A DNA stretch of 64,000 bases from Desulfopila inferna (GCF_016919005.1 NZ_JAFFQE010000003.1:186001-250000), one strand, 5' to 3'. Shown: positions 19,326 through 29,391, numbered from the stretch's first letter. Notes: generated by a model not told the origin, from the letters alone. A program made the numbers and translations.

Positions 19326-19341
19326 AACGGGTTCTGATTTC

Positions 19342-20445
19342 CTAGTCGGAGATTAAAGCAAGGCAGACATCCACAATATTTGAAGCTGCCTGCGGAACTG
19401 CCAGTTCTTTCATGTGCGCCGCCATTATTTTTCGTTGATCGTCGTCGAGGAGAAGCTCATTGATCTGCTGCGCCAGCATCCGGCCGCTAAGGTCCTTTTC
19501 CGCAAAAGATCTGCAACCACCGCCCTCGACATAGTATTCCGCATTCCTCTGCTGATGATTATCGGCAGCATGTGGATATGGAACGAGGATCGCCGGCTTT
19601 CCCAAAACGGCCAGCTCCGCCAGAGTGGTAGCCCCGGCCCGGGAAACCAGAAGATCGGCTGCTGCATAAATCTCGGACATATCAGCAAAGAAGGGCTCCA
19701 CCCTGGCATCGATTAAATTTTCCGTATATTTTTGCCGGATAATTTGGCAATCCGCTGCTCCAGTCTGATGAATTACCTGGAACGGCTGAGAGACTCCATG
19801 GTGGCAGAGAGCTTCACTTACCAGTTCATTGAGTCGATGTGCTCCCAGACTGCCGCCCAGCACCAGCAACGTTTTCTTTGCCGGATCACACTTGCGCTCA
19901 GGTGCCGCCGCCAGCTCCAGGAGCTTTTTCCGCACAGGATTACCGGTGATCACTGTTTTTTCAGAGGGAAAATATCCGGCACTCTGCGGCAGCGAAATGC
20001 AGATTCTGTCAACCAGACCGCCCAGTTTGCGGTTGGCCAAACCAGGGACGGAATTCTGTTCATGAATGAGCGTCTTTTTGCCACAGATCCTGGCTGCTGC
20101 TACCACCGGGCCGGTAACATAGCCGCCGACACCGACCACAATATCCGGCCGGAACGCCAGAATGTGTATTACCGCCTGGATGAAACCAAGCGGCAGAGCG
20201 ACAACGGCCTTGATAAGATGAAGAAGGTTTTTCCCCTTAAGACCGAAGCAGAGTATACTTTTCACCTCATAGCCATACTCGAGCAGGCTGGTTTTATCCA
20301 GTTTCCGCCGCGTACCTATGAACATAACTTTCGATCCGGGAATCCTACCGCACAACTCCTGCGCTGCGGCAATAGCCGGAAAGAGGTGTCCCCCCGTGCC
20401 GCCGCCGGTCAGCATAAGCTTTATCGGTTTGTCGGCAGTTGTCAT
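19342..20445 (-). CDS. murG: UDP-GlcNAc:undecaprenyl-PP-MurNAc-pentapeptide transferase MurG
   Basis: 367 residues. Makes lipid II from lipid I on the inner membrane face. The donor/acceptor glycine loops are TGGGTGGHLFPAIAAA and GVGGYVTGPVV, with VLGGSLGAH and the C-terminal nucleotide-sugar motif SRAGATTLAELAVLGKPAILVPYP. The start overlaps the murD stop by four bases. In most dcw clusters ftsW lies exactly here, between murD and murG; it is absent. Confidence 0.97.
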   Translation of the reverse strand: MTTADKPIKLMLTGGGTGGHLFPAIAAAQELCGRIPGSKVMFIGTRRKLDKTSLLEYGYEVKSILCFGLKGKNLLHLIKAVVALPLGFIQAVIHILAFRPDIVVGVGGYVTGPVVAAARICGKKTLIHEQNSVPGLANRKLGGLVDRICISLPQSAGYFPSEKTVITGNPVRKKLLELAAAPERKCDPAKKTLLVLGGSLGAHRLNELVSEALCHHGVSQPFQVIHQTGAADCQIIRQKYTENLIDARVEPFFADMSEIYAAADLLVSRAGATTLAELAVLGKPAILVPYPHAADNHQQRNAEYYVEGGGCRSFAEKDLSGRMLAQQINELLLDDDQRKIMAAHMKELAVPQAASNIVDVCLALISD

Positions 20446-21845
20446 TCTTCGCGTCCTGTCTGTAGTGTTGCCGCATCCCTCTTGAGTTGCAGTCCTGCCA
20501 CGCTCTCCCTGAAGATCCGGCCCCGATGCTCGTAGCTCTCGAACATATCGAAGCTGGCACAGGCGGGCGACAACAGCACGGTATCTCCGGGACGCGCCAC
20601 GCGACTTGCTTTGGCCACAGCCTCTTCCAGGGAAGGCAGGTAATCAACTTCGACGATATCCTCAAGCTGCCTACCGATGCTTTCGGCAGCCTCACCTATG
20701 AGGATCAGCTTGACCACCTTGGCCCGCAGGGAATCACGGAGCAATCGGTAATCTTCTCCCTTGTCACGGCCGCCGGCAATAAGAATGATTCTTTGCCCTG
20801 CCTGTTTCAGAGCGCTGATAACCGCACCGGTATTCGTCGCCTTGGAGTCATTCCAATAGCTGACTCCGTCAATAACAGCGACATATTCCATACGGTGCGG
20901 CAGCGCTTTAAAGGAGTGCAGGCCATCCATGATTGAGTGCCAGTCGCTTCCCGCAGATTTTGCCGCCAGAATCGCTGCTGCACAATTGACCCGGCCGACC
21001 GGATTATCAAAAACCGTTCCGGCAAGATCATATTTCTCCAGTTCGTTCTGGCGACGCACATAAACTTCAGATTCACAGATATAACCATGGCAGTCCCTGG
21101 AGTGTCCGAAAAGAACGGGGGCTCTTTCCTGCAGCTGTTCAGCAAGCTCCAGGCAGATCACATCGTCGGTATAGAGGATGGCTGTATCAGTCGAACGCTG
21201 CTGGCTGAAGATTTTGGCCTTGGCAGCGATATAGTCGGCAAAGCTGCCGTGCCAGTCGATATGATCGGGAGTGATGTTCAGGAGCACAGCCACATCCGGC
21301 CTGAATTTGCCACAGTTCTCCAGCTGGAAGCTGGAGACCTCGACAACGGCAACATCGGGCTGTTGTTCAAGCATCAGGCACTCGAGCAGAGGTCTGCCGA
21401 TATTACCGCAGACAAAGACCTCTTTACCGGCGGCCCTCAGCAAATCACCAATCAAGGTGGTCACCGTGGTCTTGCCGTTTGTTCCAGTGACGGCGACGAC
21501 CGGACATTGCAGAGCGGGTGCCGCTAGGGCAAGCTCCCCCACTATATTCACTCCGGCCTTTTTCGCCTCCACCACAACCTTCAGATTAACAGGAATACCG
21601 GGGCTGATGAAAATGAACTCGCCTTGTCTCAAAAATTCCAGAGAATGGGCACCGCCTTCATATTCTGCGCCGCACTCCTGCAGTAGGGCGCGCTCCTGCG
21701 GCGACAGCTTTTTTTCCGGGCGGGCATCGGAGACATACACCCTGGCCCCGAGCATAGAGAGATAGCGCAGCGCCACTCTTCCGGTGATGCCAAACCCCAG
21801 GACGACAACCGGTGTTCCTTCCTGTATCATTTCATTATGCATCAT
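20442..21845 (-). CDS. murD: UDP-N-acetylmuramoyl-L-alanine--D-glutamate ligase MurD
   Basis: About 467 residues from the ATG pair at 21845/21842, which overlaps the mraY stop; longer upstream starts would lie inside mraY. Adds D-glutamate to UDP-MurNAc-L-Ala. Motifs are [15 protein letters not shown] (N-terminal nucleotide-sugar domain), ATP loop [27 protein letters not shown], and [17 protein letters not shown] in the C-terminal ligase domain. The family's usual length is about 440-460. Confidence 0.95.
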   Translation of the reverse strand: MMHNEMIQEGTPVVVLGFGITGRVALRYLSMLGARVYVSDARPEKKLSPQERALLQECGAEYEGGAHSLEFLRQGEFIFISPGIPVNLKVVVEAKKAGVNIVGELALAAPALQCPVVAVTGTNGKTTVTTLIGDLLRAAGKEVFVCGNIGRPLLECLMLEQQPDVAVVEVSSFQLENCGKFRPDVAVLLNITPDHIDWHGSFADYIAAKAKIFSQQRSTDTAILYTDDVICLELAEQLQERAPVLFGHSRDCHGYICESEVYVRRQNELEKYDLAGTVFDNPVGRVNCAAAILAAKSAGSDWHSIMDGLHSFKALPHRMEYVAVIDGVSYWNDSKATNTGAVISALKQAGQRIILIAGGRDKGEDYRLLRDSLRAKVVKLILIGEAAESIGRQLEDIVEVDYLPSLEEAVAKASRVARPGDTVLLSPACASFDMFESYEHRGRIFRESVAGLQLKRDAATLQTGREE

Positions 21846-22921
21846 CGTAATTTCAGTGTTGCCAGGGCAAAAAGACCTAAGATTATCGAGACTATCCAAA
21901 ACCGCACTACCACCTTCGGCTCGTGCCAGCCCTTCTTCTCGAAATGGTGGTGGAAGGGTGCCATCAAAAATATTCTCTTCCCGCTGGTCAGTTTAAAATA
22001 TCCGACCTGCATGATTACCGACATAGCCTCCATGACGAAGATACCGCCGACAATCGCCAGCAAAATTTCCTGTTTGATAATGATGGCCACGGCCCCCAGA
22101 GAGCCGCCCAGGGCCAGAGAACCAACATCACCCATAAAAATCTGGGCCGGATAGGCATTGAACCAGAGAAAGCCCAGGCAGCCGCCGACAATCGCACCAC
22201 AAAAAATTGCAATTTCCCCGCTTCCCGCTACGTAGGGAATCTGCAGGTATTCAGCCAGTACCACATGACCCGCGAGATAGGAAAAGAGCAGATAGACGGC
22301 AGCACTTATTACCGTTGGCCCTGCCGCCAAGCCGTCAAGACCGTCGGTGAGATTGACTGCATTAGATGCGCCCATAATAACCAGAATCGCGAATACGATA
22401 TAAAACATACCAAGATCCGGGTAGATATCCTTGAAAAAGGGGATACTCAGATGGCTGTCAAACCCAGCGTTAAAGTAAATAAAAATGCCAACCACCGAGG
22501 CGCCGGCCATCTGCAGCAACAGCTTACCCCTGGCGCTGAGTCCGACGCTGTTCCTGCCCGCTATTTTGCGGTAGTCATCGTAGGCTCCGATAGAACCGAA
22601 AAAGACGATGGTGAAGAGCGACAGCCAGACCAGAGGATTATCAAGTCTGGCCCAGAGCAGGGTCGAAACGACGATGGCCACTATTATCAGAAGTCCCCCC
22701 ATAGTGGGAACCCCCTGTTTGACCAGATGACTTTCAGGGCCGTCCCGGCGCACAACCTGGCCTATCTGAAACTTCTGCATAGCCCGAATAAAAATAGGCC
22801 CAACGATAAGTAATATCAAGAAGGCCGTCAACGCGCCCCCGATGGAGCGAAAAGTAATATATCTAAAAACATTGAAGCCGATAAACGACGTATGCAGAGG
22901 ATAAAGAAAATGATACAACAT
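21842..22921 (-). CDS. mraY: Phospho-MurNAc-pentapeptide transferase MraY
   Basis: About 359 residues from the ATG at 22921 ([19 protein letters not shown]), the typical N-terminus; AAGGTG lies just upstream. Integral membrane enzyme with about ten segments that makes lipid I from UDP-MurNAc-pentapeptide. Signature motifs are [33 protein letters not shown], the aspartate-rich [34 protein letters not shown] and [10 protein letters not shown]. The gap to the murE-murF gene upstream holds a dispersed repeat. Confidence 0.96.
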   Translation of the reverse strand: MLYHFLYPLHTSFIGFNVFRYITFRSIGGALTAFLILLIVGPIFIRAMQKFQIGQVVRRDGPESHLVKQGVPTMGGLLIIVAIVVSTLLWARLDNPLVWLSLFTIVFFGSIGAYDDYRKIAGRNSVGLSARGKLLLQMAGASVVGIFIYFNAGFDSHLSIPFFKDIYPDLGMFYIVFAILVIMGASNAVNLTDGLDGLAAGPTVISAAVYLLFSYLAGHVVLAEYLQIPYVAGSGEIAIFCGAIVGGCLGFLWFNAYPAQIFMGDVGSLALGGSLGAVAIIIKQEILLAIVGGIFVMEAMSVIMQVGYFKLTSGKRIFLMAPFHHHFEKKGWHEPKVVVRFWIVSIILGLFALATLKLR

Positions 22922-23036
22922 TCGCATTAGCACCTTGAATTGCTTTCTTGTTTTTTCGCAAGAGTGCAACTTTTAAAAATGACCTGCCCTGTTCGCGGGG
23001 GATGAGTCGTTAATTTTTGTGATTCGGTAATTATTT

Positions 23037-23100
23037 GTAACTATTCAGGTTGATCCGTTTATTTGGCCAACCACCTGTCTGTAACTGTTTAGAGGTAAGC
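23037..23100. repeat. Dispersed repeat, partial copy of the MITE at 35204-35322
   Basis: 64 bases almost identical to 35204-35268 (about nine in ten positions, by eye), starting with the same end GTAACTATTC and ending at AGAGGTAAGC. Sequence to the right no longer matches and no matching right end is seen, so this looks like a decayed or truncated copy. It sits in the 287-bp gap between murE-murF and mraY and interrupts an otherwise tight gene run. Confidence 0.8.
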
Positions 23101-23208
23101 CTAGACTCCAGGTGCTCCAGATGCTTGCAAGCAGCCTGGGAAACTATGGTGTACCTATGTTTCTCGGGCTGATCGCGCGCAGATGGGGTGCTGCTGAACA
23201 GAAGCCGG

Positions 23209-26200
23209 TCAGGCGGTCAGCTGTTCCACCACCGTTTCCAGCCGCATCCCTCTGGAGGCCTTCACCAGCACCCAGGAATCCCGGGACAGCACTCCCTTTT
23301 TTTCCAGATTCCTGATCCAGCCCGGAATATCCGCCTTATCGCTAAAAACCACTATTTTTTCATTGTCCATTCCCGCAGAAGCAGCTCCAGCGGCCAGCCG
23401 CTCTGCACAGGACCCCACTACAAGAAGAGCGGACAGGCCGGATTGAGCGGCAATTCCTCCGATTTTTTCGTGTGCGGCATCGCTTGATGCGCCAAGTTCC
23501 AGCATATCGCCGAGTACCGCTATTTTGTAGCCGCCGCTCATCCCGGCAAGCGCAGCCAGCCCGGCGGCCATCGAAGCAGGATTCGCGTTATAGGTATCAT
23601 TCAGGATAGAATATCCAGCCGCAGCCCTGACTACCTGCAATCTTCCGGCGGTTGATGAAAAGGCCTCCAGTCCCTGCACTATAACCTCTATATTTATTCC
23701 GGCACCATAAGCAATTGCAGCGGCAGCAAGGCTGTTAGCCACATTATGCCTGCCCGGCACCTTCAGGTTGACCATGCGGGTTTCACCGGGTAAATGCAGC
23801 TGAAAAGAAACGTTGCCGTCTTCCCGGGTACATACGGCAGTGGCTGAAATATCCGCATTCCTTGACTGCGGTTCAATCATCGACCAGCTAACCTTTCGCC
23901 GGCTGCATTTTTCCGCGGCTTCGCGCACATATTCATCATCAAGATTGACGATGAGCAATCCGTCCGCTCCGGTGTTCCGAAAAAGCTCCGCCTTTTCTCC
24001 GGCGACTCCTTCGATTGAACCAAGACCCAGCAAATGGGCACCATGAACGTTTATAATACAACTGATATCCGGATCGGCAATGGTCGTCAGCCTGGAAATT
24101 TCACCAGGCTGATTCATGCCCATCTCCAGCACCGCCGCTGTGTGTTTCAACTGCAGAGGAAGAAGAGAGAGAGGCAGTCCGATGAGGTTATTAAAATTCC
24201 CGGGAGTTTTCAAAATCCTGCCGCATGGCTGGTCCGTGCTATCCGGCCATCGCCGCTCGAATATCGAGGCGGTCATCCCCTTTACTGTGGTTTTTCCGGT
24301 GCTGCCGGTGATTCCCACAACAAGTGGAGCTGAAAGCCGGGCCATTTTCCTGCGTCGGTACCCCGCAAGGTTGCCAAGTGCAGCGAGAGTATCTTCCACG
24401 ATAAAAACCGGCAGCTCTATATTGCTGCCGATACGGGTGGCATCCGAGACGATCAGAGCAGCAGCTCCTTGCGCCACAGCCCTGTCAAGATAATCATGTC
24501 CGTCGAAATTCTCACCCTGCAATGCCACAAAAACCTGATCCTTCTCAATGCTCCTGCTGTCCGTGCATATCCCGCTGAAATAAAAATTATCCTGAAAACC
24601 GGGGGCAGCAACACCAAGGGCCTCGGCAACACTCTGCATGTCCCAGGACAGAAAGGCCTCTCTTACTTCCAGGGCGTCGTCGAAATAGCGTTTTCCCGTA
24701 TTGGTCAACTGATATTTCTCATGTCCCTTGCCGGCAATGACAACAACATCATGGTGCGCTGCACTGTGTACCGCATTGTGAATTGCCAAGCGCCTGTCGG
24801 GGATGACCACGAAACCGTCTTCCTGCCCTGCCGTCAGCAGCCAATCCACAGGCTTCTGCGGTTTATTTTCAGAGTGAATCCCCGTCAGTATCTGCTCAAG
24901 GATGCGTTGGGCCGGCTCCGTTCGGGGATTGTCATCGGTGACAATGGCGACATTGGCTAATCGGGCTGCAATCCTGCCCATCTCGGGCCGTTTGGCACTA
25001 TCTCTATCACCGCCGCAGCCAAACACACACAACAGTCGATCATGGGGAAGTCCCTTCAAGGTACTCAGCACATTAAGAAGGGCATCGGGAGTGTGGGCGT
25101 AGTCGACAAATGTTACCGCCTTCGAGTTTTCTTCTCCTTTCAAGGTAATACGTTCCAGTCTACCGGGAGCGCCTGTCGCCTTGTGCAGCGAATTAACAGC
25201 CTCTGCCAGATCAAGCCTCATGGTCTCGGCAATGGCAAGTGTAGTTATGAGATTATCGGCATTAAAGCGCCCCACCAGAGGCGATACCAGCGAAAACTCG
25301 CGACCTCCGGCGAGTAAGGTGAGTACGGTTCTGTCGATCTCGACATCTATCTTAAGAGGTTGGACGATGCCGGCTTTTTCCCTGCCGCAGGTGACGAAAT
25401 CGATACCTCGTTCCTGCACAAGCAGACGAAGAGCGGAGGACCATTTGTTGTCGAGAGCATCATCGCTGTCCTTAAAGGTGATAATGGCTTTCCCCGATTC
25501 TTTCAGATAATGGTAAAAAAGAAGGGTTTTCGCCAGAAAATACTCCTCCATGGAAAGATGGTAATCCAGATGATCGTGGGAGAGATTGGAAAATACTGCA
25601 ATATCGAATTGTATGCTGCCCAGCCTTTGCTGTGCCAGTGCATGTGAACTCACTTCCATCAAAACCGTGGTGACACCGGCGGCTGCCATCTGCTGCAGCA
25701 ATTTCTGCAGAATTACCGGATCCGGGGTTGTGAAGGGGGCGGGATATTCGTATTTTTCACCGTTACGGTCTGCATATCTGTAGTTTATGGTGCCGATCAC
25801 GCCAACCTGCCTGCCCTGATCTTCAAGCACCTTTTCCAGCAGATAAGTGATTGTGGTCTTGCCGTTGGTTCCGGTTATACCGATAAAGTTGAGCCTTTTC
25901 TCGGGATAGTCGTAAAAAGCAGCGGCAATTTCTCCCAGGGCCTTCCTGCTGTCCTCAACCTCAAGAACCGTGACCTGCGGCGCTGCGGTAAAAAGGTTTA
26001 CATCCACCTTTTTTTTCTCCACCAGCACGGCACAACACCCACTGCTGATAGCGGAAGCCACAAAAGCGTGGCCATCATTTTTTTCGCCACCCAAGGCAAC
26101 AAACAGTGCTCCATACGCCGCCATTCTGGAATCCGTCACCACCGAATCGATATAGACTTCAGCGGGGTCTGGTCCCTGAAGATGGAAGCAGGAAACCTGT

Positions 26201-26244
26201 TCCAGTATCTGCCTGAGGATTTTTTTCTCTGCCTTCTCTACCAT
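23209..26244 (-). CDS. murEF: MurE-MurF fusion (two successive Mur ligases in one chain)
   Basis: 1011 residues in one uninterrupted frame. Residues ~1-530 are MurE: P-loop GTNGKTT at 125-131, NLSHDHLDYH, and DNPR at 438-441, the signature of meso-diaminopimelate specificity. Residues ~536-1011 are MurF: TDSRSI, P-loop GSTGKTT at 647-653, EMGMNQPGEI, and a C-terminal NDTYNANPASM. The chain should add meso-DAP and then D-Ala-D-Ala to the UDP-MurNAc peptide. MurE runs into MurF with almost no linker. Both halves keep their motifs, so both are likely active. Confidence 0.95.
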   Translation of the reverse strand: MVEKAEKKILRQILEQVSCFHLQGPDPAEVYIDSVVTDSRMAAYGALFVALGGEKNDGHAFVASAISSGCCAVLVEKKKVDVNLFTAAPQVTVLEVEDSRKALGEIAAAFYDYPEKRLNFIGITGTNGKTTITYLLEKVLEDQGRQVGVIGTINYRYADRNGEKYEYPAPFTTPDPVILQKLLQQMAAAGVTTVLMEVSSHALAQQRLGSIQFDIAVFSNLSHDHLDYHLSMEEYFLAKTLLFYHYLKESGKAIITFKDSDDALDNKWSSALRLLVQERGIDFVTCGREKAGIVQPLKIDVEIDRTVLTLLAGGREFSLVSPLVGRFNADNLITTLAIAETMRLDLAEAVNSLHKATGAPGRLERITLKGEENSKAVTFVDYAHTPDALLNVLSTLKGLPHDRLLCVFGCGGDRDSAKRPEMGRIAARLANVAIVTDDNPRTEPAQRILEQILTGIHSENKPQKPVDWLLTAGQEDGFVVIPDRRLAIHNAVHSAAHHDVVVIAGKGHEKYQLTNTGKRYFDDALEVREAFLSWDMQSVAEALGVAAPGFQDNFYFSGICTDSRSIEKDQVFVALQGENFDGHDYLDRAVAQGAAALIVSDATRIGSNIELPVFIVEDTLAALGNLAGYRRRKMARLSAPLVVGITGSTGKTTVKGMTASIFERRWPDSTDQPCGRILKTPGNFNNLIGLPLSLLPLQLKHTAAVLEMGMNQPGEISRLTTIADPDISCIINVHGAHLLGLGSIEGVAGEKAELFRNTGADGLLIVNLDDEYVREAAEKCSRRKVSWSMIEPQSRNADISATAVCTREDGNVSFQLHLPGETRMVNLKVPGRHNVANSLAAAAIAYGAGINIEVIVQGLEAFSSTAGRLQVVRAAAGYSILNDTYNANPASMAAGLAALAGMSGGYKIAVLGDMLELGASSDAAHEKIGGIAAQSGLSALLVVGSCAERLAAGAASAGMDNEKIVVFSDKADIPGWIRNLEKKGVLSRDSWVLVKASRGMRLETVVEQLTA

Positions 26245-26279
26245 TTAGACCTGCTATAAAAAATACCGGTAAATCTTCA

Positions 26280-28109
26280 TTAGTGCGGTTTAAGCACCAA
26301 TCTGCACAGCTCTCCCTGCTTGATCTGTATGCCCGGAGGAGGCATCTGCTCAACTACCACACCAGTGCCGCTGATCTGGATTTCAAGTTTCAAATCCTGA
26401 AGGTTGCGCAGGCTCTTGCGCAGACTGAGTCCTTTTAGATCAGGCATGGCCCGGTTGGGTTCGATTATGGTTCTGTCTGCTAAAGCAGCATTTTTTCCGA
26501 CTTCTTTTTGTAGCTGAAAATTCATTTCGTTTTGCTCCTCCGCTGTCATCATGTCAGAGAGATTAGACATTACTTTTTGCATTGCAACCATCGATGTGGT
26601 CAACCGATGTGCTGAGTCCGCAATAGTAAAACTGCTCTTCGTTTTCGCAGGTACTGGAGAAAAGGGAGGGAGTTGCGCGAAAACGAAGAGCATGAGCTCG
26701 GGCTTTTCCTTGGGGATCAGAGAAATAAACATCCGGTTATCATCATATTTCCGCCCCTTGTCGGACTCGGAAAAAGACAGCGTCGAGGTTTCTAAAAATC
26801 CGGAAGAAAGCGGACCTGTATCCATCTGCTCTTTAAGCATGTTGATAAACTCAGCGGTGGCCTGGGGTGCCAGGGCCTGATCTCTTTTATCAATATACAG
26901 GCGTTGGACTCTCCCGTCTCCACCGGCCATGCGCTCAATCATATGCGGAACAGGCCAGCTGGCGCCCTGGATCAAGCCATTAACGGCGGCAGCTATCTGC
27001 AACGGAGTTGCTCTTTCGGCAATAGAGTCGAAACTGTTGGGGCTCTCCATTCTTTGCGGGGTGTCCACCGCTTTCAGCTGGCCGCCTTCATGCTTGATAA
27101 AGTCCACGTCAAGCGGATCATTAAGACCTAAACGATCCCAGAGCTGCAGCTGGCTGCCAAGGTTTCTTGCCCCCGATTGAACGCTCCAGGGCAACACGTT
27201 GCCGTGTTTCTCATAGTGAGACTGAATCAATGATGCGTCCCAAAAAAGTTTTCGTATCTGTTCCGGCACCACCACAGGCTGCGCCAGTATATTTTCAAGC
27301 TCTACCCAGCTGTAGTCATGAAAGCGATTAGGATCAAAGGAAGGGAAAACCGCCTCTCCGATTATTTTCCCTGATTCACATTCCATAAACACGGCGGAAA
27401 GCCGCGTATTTTTCTCCTTCCCACCCAGCTCCGCCACCAGCTTTTCGAGGATTTTCTGTATCTTCAGGTCAAGGGTCAGAACCAGAAATCTGCCCGAATT
27501 GGCAACGTTCTCTCTTTCCTCAACGACTTCTTCAACAGTTGGAAGGGAGGTGCTATACCTGTTCAGCAGGGAATTATATCTAAACTCCACTCCGGCCAAC
27601 CCCATGCTCTTGCCTACAAATCCAACGGCATGAGCCGCCGTTGTTTTTTCCGGGTAATACCTTGCTCTCTCCCGGTGCAGATAAATGCCCTGCAGCTTGA
27701 GAGCGGCGACATCATCTTCCTCCTCCTGACTGATATTTTTGGCAAGCCAGGCGCGATAATGCTCACTGCCTATCATCTGCTTTATTTCAGCCGGCTCCAT
27801 GTCGAAAACAGGGGCAAGTGCCGCTGCTGCCTTTTCAGCATCTACGTCCCTGACATCGGCATAAACAGACACCTTATCCAGGGTCACGGCAAGCTCCTTA
27901 AAGTTCCTGTCATAGATGGTCCCACGATTATCGAGGAGACTTTCTACCGTGCCACCTTTCATTGTCCCATATTTCATACTGGAAACATCATCGGGTGTCA
28001 CAAAAAAATGAAGGCCCATCAACAGGGCGGAGCCTGCCAGGACCAACATTACCAACAATCGACCTTTTCCCCTGCGACTACGCAGACGAGATCGTTTTCG
28101 CTTATTCAT
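26280..28109 (-). CDS. FtsI/PBP-like protein lacking transpeptidase motifs, with C-terminal PASTA domain
   Basis: 609 residues from the ATG at 28109; a TTG directly before it follows the ftsL-like stop. It sits at the ftsI position. The basic tail, membrane anchor (~19-38), RGTIYDRNFKELAV (63-76), pedestal region, SFDPNRF (258-264), ATPLQIAAAVNGL (368-380) and one PASTA domain (~553-610) are the class B PBP layout. The catalytic SxxK is replaced by VPEQIRK (~282-288). The stretch up to the SxN motif is shortened and no SxN is seen. KTG is replaced around FLETSTLSF (439-447). It is probably a pseudoenzyme acting as a divisome scaffold. Confidence 0.85.
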   Translation of the reverse strand: MNKRKRSRLRSRRGKGRLLVMLVLAGSALLMGLHFFVTPDDVSSMKYGTMKGGTVESLLDNRGTIYDRNFKELAVTLDKVSVYADVRDVDAEKAAAALAPVFDMEPAEIKQMIGSEHYRAWLAKNISQEEEDDVAALKLQGIYLHRERARYYPEKTTAAHAVGFVGKSMGLAGVEFRYNSLLNRYSTSLPTVEEVVEERENVANSGRFLVLTLDLKIQKILEKLVAELGGKEKNTRLSAVFMECESGKIIGEAVFPSFDPNRFHDYSWVELENILAQPVVVPEQIRKLFWDASLIQSHYEKHGNVLPWSVQSGARNLGSQLQLWDRLGLNDPLDVDFIKHEGGQLKAVDTPQRMESPNSFDSIAERATPLQIAAAVNGLIQGASWPVPHMIERMAGGDGRVQRLYIDKRDQALAPQATAEFINMLKEQMDTGPLSSGFLETSTLSFSESDKGRKYDDNRMFISLIPKEKPELMLFVFAQLPPFSPVPAKTKSSFTIADSAHRLTTSMVAMQKVMSNLSDMMTAEEQNEMNFQLQKEVGKNAALADRTIIEPNRAMPDLKGLSLRKSLRNLQDLKLEIQISGTGVVVEQMPPPGIQIKQGELCRLVLKPH

Positions 28110-28112
28110 CAA

Positions 28113-28478
28113 TCACATTTTTTGGATTTGCCCTGGAGCAGGCTCAAATAATGACAGCTTCTCAGCCGCGGCAATCTTGACCCGCACAGGAGAGATTAAC
28201 CTGTCTCTCTGAACGATCAGTTCGCTGCTACTGTTTTCCAGCTGCACCAAATGCTGCTCAGCCGCCTCATATTGCGCCCTGTTGGCATTGATTGCAGAAG
28301 CACACCACAGGTTTACACCCAGTACCAGGGGTAAACCCCAGAGCAGCATTTTTCCGACAGCCTTCCATAATAACAATCCGCCAGGCAGATCGAAAACCCG
28401 CCGCCGGGATATTTTCTGACGAATTCCGACATGGGCCGCAGAACGAAAATAATTGTTTGCCGTACTATGTATATTCAT
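28113..28478 (-). CDS. ftsL: FtsL-like bitopic division protein
   Basis: 121 residues. A short basic cytoplasmic N-terminus, one membrane segment (MLLWGLPLVLGVNLWCASAI) and a predicted coiled coil rich in Glu/Gln (YEAAEQHLVQLENSSSELIVQRDRL, split) match FtsL topology. Sequence identity in FtsL is always low, so the call rests on topology and on position between rsmH and the ftsI-like gene. FtsL would pair with FtsB and FtsQ to activate septal synthesis. Confidence 0.75.
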   Translation of the reverse strand: MNIHSTANNYFRSAAHVGIRQKISRRRVFDLPGGLLLWKAVGKMLLWGLPLVLGVNLWCASAINANRAQYEAAEQHLVQLENSSSELIVQRDRLISPVRVKIAAAEKLSLFEPAPGQIQKM

Positions 28479-28494
28479 ATTTCCCCCTTCATTT

Positions 28495-29391
28495 TCAGTC
28501 TTTCCTGACTGCTACTCTTAACTTGGCACTGCGGGATCTCGGGTTTTCCCTTACCTCTTCCGGGGAAGCAGTGACAGGCTTAGGCGTTATTACCTTGAAA
28601 TGGTCATGCTCCCGAAATTTTCTTTTTACTATTCTGTCTTCAAGGCTGTGAAAGGTAATGATACAAAACCTTGCACCAGGCTTGAGGAATCCTACAGCCG
28701 CATTGATTATGGAAGAAAGGTTTTCCAGCTCGGTATTGACGGCTATCCGCAACCCCTGAAACGTCTTGGTTGCCACATGTATTTTCTTTGGATGAAATCG
28801 TCGCGGTATTGCTCTTGCGACTACACTCGCCAGCTGCTTCGAGGTTGCTATGGGTTCCTTTTTCCTGGAGCTGACAATTTCCGCTGCGATTCTTCGAGCC
28901 TGTTTTTCTTCACCGTAATAATAAATAATATCGGCTAGTTCTTCTTCCCTGCAGTTGGCCACCAGCTTTGCCGCCGTCATCCGGCGCCGTGTGTCCATTC
29001 GCATATCGAGCGGCTCATCCTGCAGAAAGCTGAACCCTCGTCCCCCCTGTTCAAGCTGCAGGGAGGAAAGACCGATATCGATCAAAAGCCCATCTATTTC
29101 ATCTACTCCCAATTCGTCCAAACCTTCGGCAAGCTCTGCAAAATTCCGGCGAACGATGGTAATTCTGTTGCCGAACCTCTGCAGCCTTTTCTCAGCGAGA
29201 GTGATGGCATTCTCATCCCATTCGAAAGCCACTACCCGGTTGTCCGGTTCACCTGCCTGAAGAATCGATTCGGTATGGCCGCCCAGCCCTAGAGTACCAT
29301 CCACATACAGACCGCCCGCATGGGGCTGCAGATACTGCAGCACTTCGGCGGCGAGTACCGGGATATGGATGCGCTCCAGGCCGTCAGACAT
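28495..29391 (-). CDS. rsmH: 16S rRNA (cytosine1402-N4)-methyltransferase RsmH
   Basis: 298 residues. SAM-dependent methylation of C1402 in the ribosomal P site. SAM motif YVDGTLGLGGHTE, DIGLSSLQLEQGGRGFSF, the LDMRMD motif, ALRIAVN-type sequence GLRIAVNTELENL, and a C-terminal SFHSLEDRIVK are all diagnostic. The start overlaps the mraZ stop as TAATG. Second gene of the dcw cluster. Confidence 0.97.
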   Translation of the reverse strand: MSDGLERIHIPVLAAEVLQYLQPHAGGLYVDGTLGLGGHTESILQAGEPDNRVVAFEWDENAITLAEKRLQRFGNRITIVRRNFAELAEGLDELGVDEIDGLLIDIGLSSLQLEQGGRGFSFLQDEPLDMRMDTRRRMTAAKLVANCREEELADIIYYYGEEKQARRIAAEIVSSRKKEPIATSKQLASVVARAIPRRFHPKKIHVATKTFQGLRIAVNTELENLSSIINAAVGFLKPGARFCIITFHSLEDRIVKRKFREHDHFKVITPKPVTASPEEVRENPRSRSAKLRVAVRKD

